15,985 bases of DNA from Cruorifilaria tuberocauda (taxonomy: Eukaryota > Nematoda > Chromadorea > Rhabditida > Onchocercidae). The number at the start of each line of letters is the position of its first letter. Positions within the stretch are counted from its first letter, which is position 1. Location: assembly GCA_013365365.1 (NCBI GenBank), contig JABVXU010000896.1, positions 1 to 15,985 of the forward strand, written 5' to 3'. Below are positions 6,704-15,985 of this stretch, piece after piece. The translations under genes and the position numbers were made by a program. The notes beneath the pieces were generated by a model that was not told the DNA's origin, made no database searches, and saw nothing but the letters and a program-made list of their open reading frames with translations.

Positions 6704-7680
6704 CTGAATATTTGCATAGAGTACTGTATAGTGTAAAGCATACGGTATGTCAGCATTGGTTTAAATAAACTACAGTATGGAATATGGAATATCGTATGAA
6801 CCATGTAATATATATATAACTAGAGGCTGTGCAATTTTGCATAAAATGCAAAGTTTAAAATATAATTACATTATAATTCCTTCAACTAAACTATTTCTGA
6901 AATACAGTATTAAATAAATAATACAGTACATACACTTTCACCTACTATACTCCTGTTTCTTTTCGAAATTACAGTTGAATAAGAAACTCACTTCTTACTT
7001 ATTCATGAATATTTTAAATTTTCAAGAAAGTAATTGAAAAAAATTATTAAAATTAGTAAAACAGAATTAATTAATGTTAAGAAATTGAAAGAAAAAACCG
7101 AATGCTATAACTAAATTAAAAGTAAGTTTCAGGAAAAAAAAATGGATTACAGTAGTTTAAAATTAATGCGAAAATAAAATTAGAAATTGCAACAAATACT
7201 TAAGCAATTTAAAAAAAAAGAAAACAATAGTTTTACATTTTGAAATTTTTTCTCACAAATAAAAACGATGAAAATTGTTTCGTTCTTTCTTTCTTTTTTT
7301 TTTTTCTCAAATGAAATAATTTACTGCAAAATTAATGAGAGAATGATAGTTGCAGTGATAAAAAGTACGAGTGATAAATAATAATGCTTAGTTGAAGTAG
7401 GAAAATTTTTGAAAGAGATAACAAACATTACAAAATTCAAATTTTTTTTTAAACTATTTAACATAATGATTTTTAAATCATTATAATTAGTTTACAAATT
7501 TGATTTTAAAATGCAAATTTTTAAACTATCTGGCAGGAATTTGCAAAATAGCTTTCAAATAAAATAGCAATTCTTCTATTTGATAAATGTTTTATCGTGA
7601 ATAGAACAAAAGAAATGTGGAAAATTTTAAGATGAAAAGGGGAACTAATTCTAAATCAATAGAATTTCTCTCTTGAAAAA
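6704..7680. other. AT-rich gene-poor stretch
   Basis: No gene seen. 6721-6790 has clustered TACTGTA/TACGGTA/TACAGTA words, and 6830-6855 has TTTGCATAAAATGCAAA, a small hairpin. The rest is A- or T-run sequence. Confidence 0.55.
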
Positions 7681-7682
7681 AG

Positions 7683-7965
7683 TAAAAATTTAAGTGATAT
7701 ATTCAGTAAATTCTTAAATAAGTAAACTAGCCTAAATAATGCATTCAGAAAGAAATGATTTAAATTGATTTAAATAATATATTCAAAAAAAAAAATTAAA
7801 TTGTTGAAAAGGTAAAAATTTAAATAATATATTCAGAGAAAAGTAAATATTAAAAAAGTAAATTGATTTAAATAATGTGTTCAGAAAGAAATAAATTGAT
7901 TTAAATAATATATTAAAAAAAAAATTAAATTTTTAAAAAATTAAAAATTTAAACGATATTTGAAA
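7683..7965. repeat. Tandem repeat, period about 136 bp, about two copies
   Basis: Matching blocks: TAAATAATGCATTCAGAAAG (7733) with TAAATAATGTGTTCAGAAAG (7870); and TTTAAATAATATATTCAAAA (about 7768) with TTTAAATAATATATTAAAAA (about 7903). Within each unit a smaller TTTAAATAATATATTCAG word is itself repeated. Confidence 0.75.
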
Positions 7966-8070
7966 TTTCGTTTAGTAGCATTTACAGTTTTTTAATTTTG
8001 CAATATTTATTACCATTGACAGATATTTTAGCTAGTAATGAATATCCCTCATGCTTATTTTAACTGCTAA

Positions 8071-8193
8071 CTCTTTCCGTAATACCGAAATTATACCGGA
8101 AGGTCCCAAAAATTATACCGGACCTTCCGGTATAATTTCATATGAGCACTCAACGGGAATAACCGTGCATTTTTTAACGGTGAGAAATTTTGA
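8071..8193 (+). repeat. Dispersed repeat, copy 2, with perfect 20-bp inverted repeat
   Basis: Homologous to 5937-6033 (CTTTCCGTAATACC at the left, ATATGAGCACTCAACGGGAA and GAGAAATTTTGAC at the right). It also contains GAAATTATACCGGAAGGTCC (8087-8106) and its exact reverse complement (8120-8139) around a 13-nt loop. The arms are GC-richer than nearly everything else here. Looks like a non-autonomous interspersed element; no ORF belongs to it. Confidence 0.85.
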
Positions 8194-8628
8194 CTCATAT
8201 GTAAATACGAAATAACTCATACATGAATATTATTAAAAATATGAAGGTTGAAAATTTAAATTTAAAATTAAAAATACACATATGCAAATTTTCATGCTAA
8301 TATAATATCATGCTTATTCATGCTAATTCAATTATGAATAATAAATTTCAATGCGTGATATTCTTCCACGTTAATTAATATCGAATAATAATTTTCATTT
8401 CTTTTTTGCTGAATGCTAATTTTTCGTATATTTTAAAATAAAATTTTTAAAATTATGAAATATAAGAAAATAAACTTTTAATATTTTATTTAATTTTTCC
8501 AACTTCAATACATTCAAATTCAATTTTTTGAAAAATAATATATGAGATAAATTTAATAAAAAGTAATAAAAATTACATACAAAAATATTTTCCAAACTAA
8601 ATTTAAATAAGTGTAAAAAAATGAATTG
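8194..8628. other. AT-rich spacer
   Basis: No gene seen. CATGCTAAT/CATGCTTATT words repeat at 8293-8330. Otherwise simple A/T-run sequence. Confidence 0.5.
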
Positions 8629-8905
8629 GAAATTTGAAAATTGAAAACTGACATGAAATTTTTAATTATTTACTTAATATGAAAAAGAAAAAGGAAGAGC
8701 AGATAAAATGAAGGGAAAATATCTTTTTATTGTTTTACAAATTATCAGTAATATATTGAATTTTTTTGAAGAAGTACATATTAACGAAAGTAAACAGGAA
8801 TTTAAGTAATAATTCGAAGGTAAATTATAAAAGCGCAAAATGGGACAATTTGAAAATTTCAAGGACAATGAAAATTTACGTATAAATTTTACATGAATAT
8901 GTTTC

Positions 8906-8939
<34 letters not shown>

Positions 8940-9019
8940 TATGTGTATATCTTTATTTATTTTCAAATTTATTAAATAATTCTTAGAAATTCCATGCCAG
9001 TTTTCAGTTTTCAAATTTC
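8629..9019. mobile_element. Fold-back (MITE-like) element, about 390 bp with about 60-bp inverted ends
   Basis: The left end 8629-8685 (GAAATTTGAAAATTGAAAAC...) is the reverse complement of the right end 8960-9019 with about seven mismatches and one 3-nt gap; several mismatches are transitions. The interior (8686-8959) is unique, AT-rich and ends with (AT)n at 8906-8921 and (AG)n at 8922-8939. No transposase is present, so it would be non-autonomous. No clear target-site duplication can be named. The minus-strand open frame 8907-8674 lies inside it and shows no known motif. Confidence 0.6.
8906..8939. repeat. (AT)n(AG)n compound microsatellite
   Basis: About eight AT followed by nine AG dinucleotides, inside the fold-back element. 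Confidence 0.9.
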
Positions 9020-9150
9020 GATTTCCCGACTTTGAGTTTTCAAATTTTCATTTTTTATTTCTCAGTTTTCAAATTTCGAATTTTCTGCTTTCAGCTTTCA
9101 AATATCGATTTTTCAATTTTGCGTTTTCAAATTTCTATTTTCCAGCTTTC
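9006..9150 (+). repeat. Five-unit 29-bp tandem array
   Basis: Units start at 9006, 9035, 9064, 9093 and 9122, each beginning AGTTTTCAAATTTC-like and ending in a variable 10-12 bp. The first unit overlaps the right end of the fold-back element at 8629-9019. The period is not a multiple of 3, so the open frame through it is not a coding repeat. Confidence 0.88.
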
Positions 9151-10108
9151 GATTTTTAAAGTTCATAAGAATTTTCATGAAAGTATTTATTATTATTTAT
9201 TATCATTAATCAGAAATTACTAACAATAAAAAAAATGATTTAGTATAATATAAATAAAAATTATTTCGATACTCAAATACTCTTTTCATTCAAAATCATT
9301 AAAATAATGAAATGGAAGGAATGATTTTAAGAAATTTTCAGTAATTTGATCATATATGTTTCAAAGAAAAAAAACCTTTAAAATCTTTGTTTACCCATTC
9401 ATTTCCAATATAATCAAAATTTTGGAAGAAAAAAAAATTTTCAGGAAAAATATAAATTTAAATTGCTCAAATTTTTGTCTGCAATTGATTTTTTTGAAGA
9501 AAGAATGAAAAAATTGATTGATTGATTGATTATTTGATAGATCACTGATCAAAATGATCGATTATTTGAAATGTTTGCAACTATCGATCACTCTGCTTTA
9601 CAGTGATTGTGATCTATTTAGTGATTTAGCGATAAATCGATAAAATATTATCATTAAGCAATAAGATATATCAGAAGATATATCATGCTAACATGCAATC
9701 AATAAATTTTAATTTTTGTAAATTTTTGAAATTTAAACTTTACACATTTTTCAGTGTAAGCTTAATTAATTTAATTATGAAGTAAGTAATTGAAACCTGA
9801 AAAATGAAAAAAAAATAGTAAAATAATTATTTTGAAATTTACATAATTAATAATAATTTCTTAAATCATGAAAATATTCCTGAATTGCTTTTTTCATAGC
9901 AATAAGTATTTTTATTTTCAATCATTCAGCTTTAATGACTTGTATGATGAATCTAATACTTTATAATGATTTAAAATAATACCATTAAATAGTATAAGTA
10001 TAGTTGAAATAATCAAAATACTAAGTCAAAACTATTATATTCAAAGGTATTGTAGTAAATTACATTGCTTAAATCAATTAAATAATAGAAACATAAATAT
10101 TATTATGA
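9151..10108. other. AT-rich gene-poor stretch
   Basis: No gene seen. (GATT)n at about 9515-9530 is followed by repeated GATCA/TGATC words up to 9615 that can pair with each other. The rest is low complexity. Confidence 0.55.
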
Positions 10109-10128
10109 ATTTTAATTTGTAATGTATT

Positions 10129-10370
10129 CATATATTTAAGTACTGAACTTAATTTTATAATATATCCAAGTATTGAACTGAATTTTATAGCATATTTAAA
10201 TACTAAATTGAATTTTATAATATATCCAAGTATTGAACTAAATTTTATAACATATTTAAATACTGAATTGAATTTTATAATATATTTAAGTATTGTACTA
10301 CATTTTATAGCACACTTAAATACTAAATTGAATTTTATAATATATTTAAGTATTGTACTAAATTTTATAC
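10129..10370 (+). repeat. 30-bp tandem array organised in 60-bp dimers
   Basis: Seven full 30-bp units start at 10151, 10181, 10211, 10241, 10271, 10301 and 10331, with partial units on both sides. All begin AATTTTATA (one begins CATTTTATA). Alternate units are more alike (AATATAT.CAAGTATTGAACT type versus GCATATTTAAATACTAAATTG type), so the true period is 60 bp. One plus-strand frame, 10109-10387, is open through the whole array with a 10-residue repeat, but it has no ATG. Confidence 0.92.
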
Positions 10371-10387
10371 TATTATCTATCTCTTAG

Positions 10388-11800
10388 TCACTGTACCTTT
10401 GATAGATGATGATGTTTGAATATTACTTGAAATTTCGAAATTTCTCTAATTTTGTTATTAAAGTTAAAAATTCGAAAAAATAAATGAAAGTTATCGTAGT
10501 TTGAAAAGTTTAATTTAATTATGAATTATACAAATATTTTTTTGTTAATTAAATTAAGTAATTATCGTAATATACAATTTACAATTACTTGAAATATTTA
10601 AATAAAAAAAACAAAAATAAAGTAATATATCAGAAATTATTCCAAATGAATATGTCACTGACTTTTTCTAAATTTTACAACAATGAATTCATCATACATT
10701 TGAAATGACAATTATAATAAGTAAATAGGTATCATTATTGGATGGTTATAATCAATCTTAAGATATCCAACAAGGTCAATTGGTTTATTACCTCATTTCC
10801 TTTTACATCGATCGTCCTTGACCTCAACGAATATTTTCCATGTCATTTTATTACTTTAATAAATAAAATGAAATTATTGCTAACTTGTAAAATTGCATAT
10901 GAACAAATTTATACCCATATGTATATATTAATAAATTAAAGTAAAACTATATATATATTCAGTAAATTACATTTTAATCAAATTTATATATAGTTATTTA
11001 AATTACAAAGTAAATACAGTTTAATATTTAATATTTAACACATTAATTGGTAGTTAATATTTATTTAACATATTAAGTTAATCAATATTTAATTATTTAA
11101 TATTTATATTTTATATTATTATTATTAGTTTTATTTTTTATAATATACTTTCGTTAATTTATTTTACTAGTTATACCTTTTATTACTAGTTTTTATTATT
11201 AGTTATTAGTTTAATATTTAATTAATGAATGTATTATTTCATTTCAATTTATTCAAATTCAAATAAATCGATTGCAAATTGTTTCTGCAAATTTTCTGAA
11301 ACGTAAATAAAATTAACAAAAGTAAATTACGGTAATTGAAATAAAGCATTAATTAATTACGAAATTGATGTATTTACTGCATTTACTTGCAACTTAATGC
11401 ATTAAGTTAAATTGAAATTCTAATGGAATGATTGAAAATTATTCTCATATAATCGATTTTAGGATAGCTATGAAAGGTTTCTAGAAAGTTTTGAGTGTTA
11501 AAAGTTTCATATTATAATTTAATATTACTTTCGTTAATTTGAAAATAAATGTTGAAATTTCCATTTTTTTTTTTTGAGTAACATTTATCAGTTAGAAGTA
11601 ATGTTTATCAGTGTTAAGAGCATTACACAATGACATTTTTTTTGATATAATTAAATTCAATTTCCAATTTATTTTAATATAATATCATTTAAGCGCATAA
11701 ATATATTAGTAAATTCCTACTTTTTTTGCAGTATTTACAATGTAATAATTAATTTTTATAGTATCTCTTTTAACAATTTTAATCATTAAGTTTTAAAATA
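10388..11800. other. AT-rich gene-poor stretch
   Basis: No gene accepted. 10742-10860 is less AT-rich and contains open frames in several registers on both strands (plus-strand ATG 10742, 65 codons). 10970-11225 consists of TATTTAATATTTA-type simple sequence. Confidence 0.5.
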
Positions 11801-11840
11801 AATAATTTAATTTAATAATTAATCAATAATTTTATTTTAA

Positions 11841-12160
11841 CTCAATTAATTATTCCATTCTGACCATTTTGATTAATTATTATTCATTTCAATTCATTTA
11901 ATTAACAATTTCATTTTAAATCATTTAATTAATTAGTTATTCCATTTCAATTAATAATTTTATTTTAACTCATTTAATTAATTATTCCATTCTGATTATT
12001 TTGATTAATTATTATTCATTTTAATTCATTTAATTAACGATTTCATTTTAAATCATTTAATTAATTAATTATTCCATTTCAATTAATAATTTCATTTTAA
12101 TTCATTTAAGTAATCATTTCATTCGTTAAATTATTCCAATCATTATTCATTTTAATTTAT
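11841..12160. repeat. Tandem repeat, period about 132 bp, about 2.4 copies
   Basis: TATTCCATTCTGACCATTTT at 11851 recurs as TATTCCATTCTGATTATTTT at 11983, and a decayed third copy (TATTCCAATCATTATTC) is at about 12133. Units contain TTAATTAA spacers and smaller TTTCATTTTAA(A/T)TCATTTAATTAA subrepeats. Confidence 0.8.
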
Positions 12161-12189
12161 TTAATTTCATTTATTTAATTAAATATATT

Positions 12190-13360
12190 TTATTGTAATT
12201 TAACCATTCTTTTTTTATTAATAATTAAAAAAAAAGTTAAATGAAAGAAAAGAGAATAAATTTAAATTTCATTTTTTGTTTGATTCAAAGAGACAGGATC
12301 ATTATTGATTGAAATGAATGAATTGTTCTGTTATTGTTTTAAGTAATTAATGAGTGAAAGGTGCATCTATGCTATTTTACACTTTTCTTTCCTTTAAAAT
12401 TGATTTACAGCAATTTTAATTTTTCGAATTCGTTGTTATTTCGTTCACTTTTTCACTTTTTTCTCTTTTCTCCCTTTGCAAATAACCTATCATTATTTTA
12501 ATTATTCAATTGTTTTACTTTCAACTATATCTTTTCATTTAATTAAAATCAATTATTTACTTGTAATGCTTTTACTTATTTACAACTTTAATTTTTTCAT
12601 TCGCTATGCTTTTTATTCGTTCACTAATTATTTTGTTAATTAACTGCTTTAATTTACTTATCACTTCATGTTGTTTCTTTCGATAATTTTTATCTTAATT
12701 ACTGTTTAATTGTTTATTTGCTACGCTTCATCTATTTACCATTGAATTTTCCAATAGTTTAATTTCCAATTAATTTCCAATTCAGTTTATGATTATGTAA
12801 TTTTTTAATTATTGATTTGTTGGCGAATTTTTAATTATTTATTAATTTTTAAATTAATTTTGGCAATATCGACTTAAATATTATGCCAAATATTGATCGT
12901 TCATCTTTTTCTCTTTCTTAATTTCAGGTTAAATTGTTATCATTTGTTTTGTATTAATGAATTAATTAAATATTATCAAAAATGATAAAGTAAGGTCTCT
13001 TTTAGCAATATGAAATAACTATTCTCATACTTTTATTAATTACTGTTATTCATTTACAGATATTTTAGATATGGCAATTAATGCATGAGTAAATCATTGA
13101 GTCATAAATAAAAACTTTAGCTAACAAAAAAATTGATCAGTTGAATTACTTAAATTTTAGCCGTACTTAATTAATTATAAATAAATTATCTCTTATTTGT
13201 TCATTCATATCAAACGTTTCTAATGTTAATACATGATTGTATCATAGATATTGCTTAATACCTGTTGATTTCATAAGTAACTTTGAGGAAAAAGTAATTA
13301 AAATAATATCGAAATTAAAATAAACAAAACAAATGGAAGTACTGTCAAAACACTTGTAAG
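12190..13360. other. AT-rich gene-poor stretch
   Basis: No gene, RNA or long repeat seen. The plus strand is T-rich from 12360 to 12760. Confidence 0.5.
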
Positions 13361-13363
13361 AAA

Positions 13364-13456
13364 ATGAAGTATTAATAGGTCAAGTATAAGGTAAAGTAAA
13401 ATGAAGTATTAATAGAAAATGCATAAGGTGAAGTAGAATAAAGTATTAACAAGTGG
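13364..13456 (+). repeat. 37-bp tandem repeat, 2.5 units
   Basis: Units begin ATGAAGTATTAATAG at 13364 and 13401 and ATAAAGTATTAACA at 13438; the second half of each (GTATAAGGTAAAGTA / GCATAAGGTGAAGTA) is also conserved. Confidence 0.88.
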
Positions 13457-13697
13457 TCGTTGACGTACGTCTCTTTTATTAACCTTAAATTAATGTCAAT
13501 GCTTTACTTAATGGAAATAAGCGGTCAAATTTTATCAATAAAATTATTCCAACAAATAATTTAAATTCAATTTTCATTTTCAATCATTTTCATTATCTTT
13601 GCGCTTTTAATCTTTGCTTTATCATGATTTAAAAAAGATCCAAATGCTTAAAACTTCTGATAAATTCAGATCAATGATATCATTGTATAAATTTTAG

Positions 13698-13738
13698 TGC
13701 ATGAAAAAAAAAAATTATTCAAAAGATTTTTTCATGCA
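13698..13738. repeat. Hairpin with 12-bp perfect arms
   Basis: TGCATGAAAAAA (13698-13709) pairs with TTTTTTCATGCA (13727-13738) around a 17-nt loop. Confidence 0.75.
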
Positions 13739-13970
13739 GTATTCTGAAATTCTGATTCAAAATTTATTTTAGACAAGAAAGTGCTCCATAGAGAATACGT
13801 ACATATATATTGTATCTTGATTGATCACTTAAAAAACTATTTATCTTGATGAAGATATTCCAATCTTACCAATTCATATTTAAAACTGATAATTCTTTCC
13901 AGTAAAATTCCATTTATAGTTATTAAATGAATGTAAAATATATGAATATGATATAAATGTAGATGCAAAT

Positions 13971-14028
13971 AAATATAAATATAAATAATAAATATAAATA
14001 TAAATATAAAATATAAAATATAAAAAAA
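13971..14028. repeat. (TATAAA)n microsatellite
   Basis: Imperfect ATATAA/TATAAA units. Confidence 0.85.
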
Positions 14029-14321
14029 TTATTGTTAAAAAAATTTAGATGAAAGATAAATTATATTCTTAAACAACGATAGCAATTGCTTATGAGCATG
14101 AAATATAATCTTTTCTATATAAATATATTAAGATTTTAAATAGCTAAAATGATGAATGCTTACTCTTAACTCATAATGATATGTTCAATAAGTAATAATT
14201 CCGGTCAATATTTCTACTATCTAAAACAAAAAGATAATTATACTGCACGATTAGTATTATCTTTAATTCTATGCAATAAATATTTGTTTAATGTGCCGTA
14301 TTTATGAAATTTTTTTTACGA

Positions 14322-14352
14322 TTCCATAAAATTTAAGAAAAATTTTATGGAA
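14322..14352. repeat. Hairpin with 13-bp perfect arms and 5-nt loop
   Basis: TTCCATAAAATTT (14322-14334) and AAATTTTATGGAA (14340-14352) are exact reverse complements around AAGAA. Shape resembles a stem-loop terminator, but in this eukaryotic context it has no assigned role. Confidence 0.75.
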
Positions 14353-15985
14353 CAGCTTATCATAAGATTCATACTTATTTTTTTTTCTTACTTTCGAGAA
14401 AATCCTAACTTTACTTAAATAATAAAAATCTTAAGTTTACTTAAATAATATCATTTATAAAAAAAGACATTTTTTTTTTCATAACAATATCTAACAAAGT
14501 TATCATTTTCTGTCTTTTTTCTCTTATCATAGAAAACGAAAATATAAATATAAGTAGTAATATATTTTTCCTTGAGAATAAAATTTTAATGAATGAGATA
14601 TTTATGAATTTTATAAATAGGATAAAATTTTTGAAATAATATTAATCGCGAATTAAACCTTAAGAATTAAATCTATCGTATCATCTTTTATCTTTCACGT
14701 ATTTTTTTACCTTGATTAACCTTGATTTATTAATGCTAATTATTATGCTCTTTGCTACTTCCATTCACTTCCTTCTTTTTTAATTTTACTTTTTGAATGG
14801 TTAATTTTAAAATATTTCTATTGCTTAAGGATATTAATAACTCATTTCATGTCATGTGATTTCTTCTTGGAAAAAATTTTGGAAGAAATCAAACTTCCCT
14901 TTTCTCTTTTTATTTTCATATTCTCGTATACATGTACTTACACTTTCCAAAAAGCTTCAATTTTGCAAAAAAAAAAAATTCTATAAACCTTTCTTCATTT
15001 TTTTTTTCTCCTTCCTTCATTTGAATCTCAATTGATGTATTTCTTTTTTTTCGCCACCAGGAATAAGAAGTATTAGACTACGAAAACGAAACAATCATTC
15101 CTTTTTTCCTTTTGGCTTTTTTTACAAAAGAAATTTCTTTTAAAATAAAAAAATTGTATTTCCTTTTCTTTTTCTTTAAAACTATTACTCATATTCATAC
15201 CTGTTTAAATTATATTAAATTATTAGCAAAAATAATTATATCAAAATATATATTAGTAGGATAATTTAAAAATTAATTCTTAGCTTTTAGATATTCCTGC
15301 AAAATAATATTTTTAGTAGGATTATTAATAAAATTTGTTATTACTAAAGTGAAAAAATATTTTCCACTTTGAAGCCTTTTTTTTTTCCTCCTATTTCAAT
15401 TTAATCAAAAAAGAACTTTCAAGAAATGGAAAATAATTTGTTTTTTTTTTCTCTCTTCAATGTATCCTAAACTTGTGCTAATTTTATCATGCTAATCAAA
15501 TAGATGTATCTTAATTAGGTATTTTAGTACATTCAGAAAAAAAAATATGATCGTCTTTTTATGCAGTCTTAGTTTGCATTAAACTTTTGCTAAATTAATA
15601 GCATTTTTTGTTTTATTTCAAAATTTCACTCAATTCTTTAAGCTTTGCAAATGAAAAGCTTTAGCTTTATATTGTCAGGAAAAATCGATTAAATTTATAT
15701 AATGATAAGATATAAGATATATATTATTATAAAGTGATAAGATATTTTAAAAAATTCAAAGAAATCATTAATGTCTAAAAAAAATTCAATACTATATATG
15801 CTATATATGCATTACATTTTCCATTTCATAGGCTCTTTTTTTTTCAGGATGAAAGATATTTAGGATAAGTAAGCAAATGAAAAAAAACATTGTAAAATAG
15901 AAATAAATGAAAAATGAGATGCTTCTAATTTTTATAGTTTGTTGATAGGATCGGAACCGAAAAAAAAAATTAAGCAAAATTAGCT

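Larger units (their letters stand above)
13457..15985. other. AT-rich gene-poor stretch to window end
   Basis: No convincing gene. Contains GACGTACGTC, a 10-bp palindrome, at about 13463, two perfect hairpins (13698-13738, 14322-14352), a TATAAA-type microsatellite (13971-14028) and many T or A runs. 15060-15138 has a 25-codon open stretch after CCACCAG that I do not accept as an exon. Confidence 0.55.

Noticed and set aside
8674..8907. Minus-strand frame of 77 codons
   Set aside because: Lies inside the fold-back element; no transposase motif and composition is that of the surrounding DNA.
9032..9223. Plus-strand Phe/Ser/Ile-rich frame
   Set aside because: Read through the 29-bp array, whose unit length is not a multiple of three.
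13768..13801. Micro-exon-like segment (TTTTAG, then ACAAGAAAGTGCTCCATAGA, then GTACAT)
   Set aside because: Only about 26 nt with no adjoining exon in a matching frame on the same strand.
15060..15138. Terminal-exon-like frame after CCACCAG (IRSIRLRKRNNHSFFPFGFF)
   Set aside because: Acceptor lacks the T-run directly before AG seen in the accepted introns, and no upstream exon is visible.
1..15985. tRNA, rRNA, CRISPR array, spliced-leader RNA or histone-type RNA genes
   Set aside because: No tRNA B-box-like GGTTCGA followed by a matching acceptor stem, no conserved rRNA blocks, no regularly spaced identical repeats with unique spacers, and no nematode SL1-like leader found by eye.

Overview
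The window is very AT-rich eukaryotic DNA with introns, long homopolymer runs, TTAATTAA-type spacers and many tandem and inverted repeats. Introns are short, and their acceptors are of the T-rich TTTTAAG/TTTTACAG/TTTCTAG kind. TACAGTA/TACGGTA motifs recur throughout. The combination suggests a nematode, most likely a spirurid/filarial-type worm. This is inference, since no marker gene fixes the species. There is no sign of bacterial, viral or organellar gene organisation, and I could not identify any tRNA, rRNA or CRISPR array.

Layout. (1) Positions 1-1211, plus strand: an intron followed by the last three exons of a SOX-like HMG-box transcription-factor gene. The 5' part, including most of the HMG box, lies to the left of the window. 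(2) 1345-1700: a TG/TATG-rich microsatellite carrying four degenerate copies of a GGAGTCCAGTGAATTT motif. (3) 1760-4430: gene-poor DNA holding a 62-nt inverted repeat, a 16-bp perfect palindrome, a possible 34-residue small ORF with a hydrophobic end, a pyrimidine-rich tract and a TACGGTA array. (4) 5713-4440, minus strand: a three-exon gene, not named by any automatic long ORF, assembled here from three exons that all join in phase 0. The encoded protein is about 116 residues if translation starts at the ATG at 5692, just after a possible trans-splice acceptor. I do not recognise the family. (5) 5714-15985: no convincing gene. This 10 kb is a mosaic of low-complexity AT-rich DNA, two copies of a dispersed repeat (one with a perfect 20-bp inverted repeat), a fold-back (MITE-like) element whose right end has grown into a 29-bp array, and several tandem arrays with periods of about 24, 29, 30/60, 37, 132 and 136 bp.

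The two genes are on opposite strands and converge on the 1.2-4.4 kb interval: their 3' ends face each other across about 3.2 kb. Nothing shows a functional link between them. The most useful results for a reader are the two spliced gene models, followed by the repeat structures, which are precise enough to search for elsewhere in the genome.
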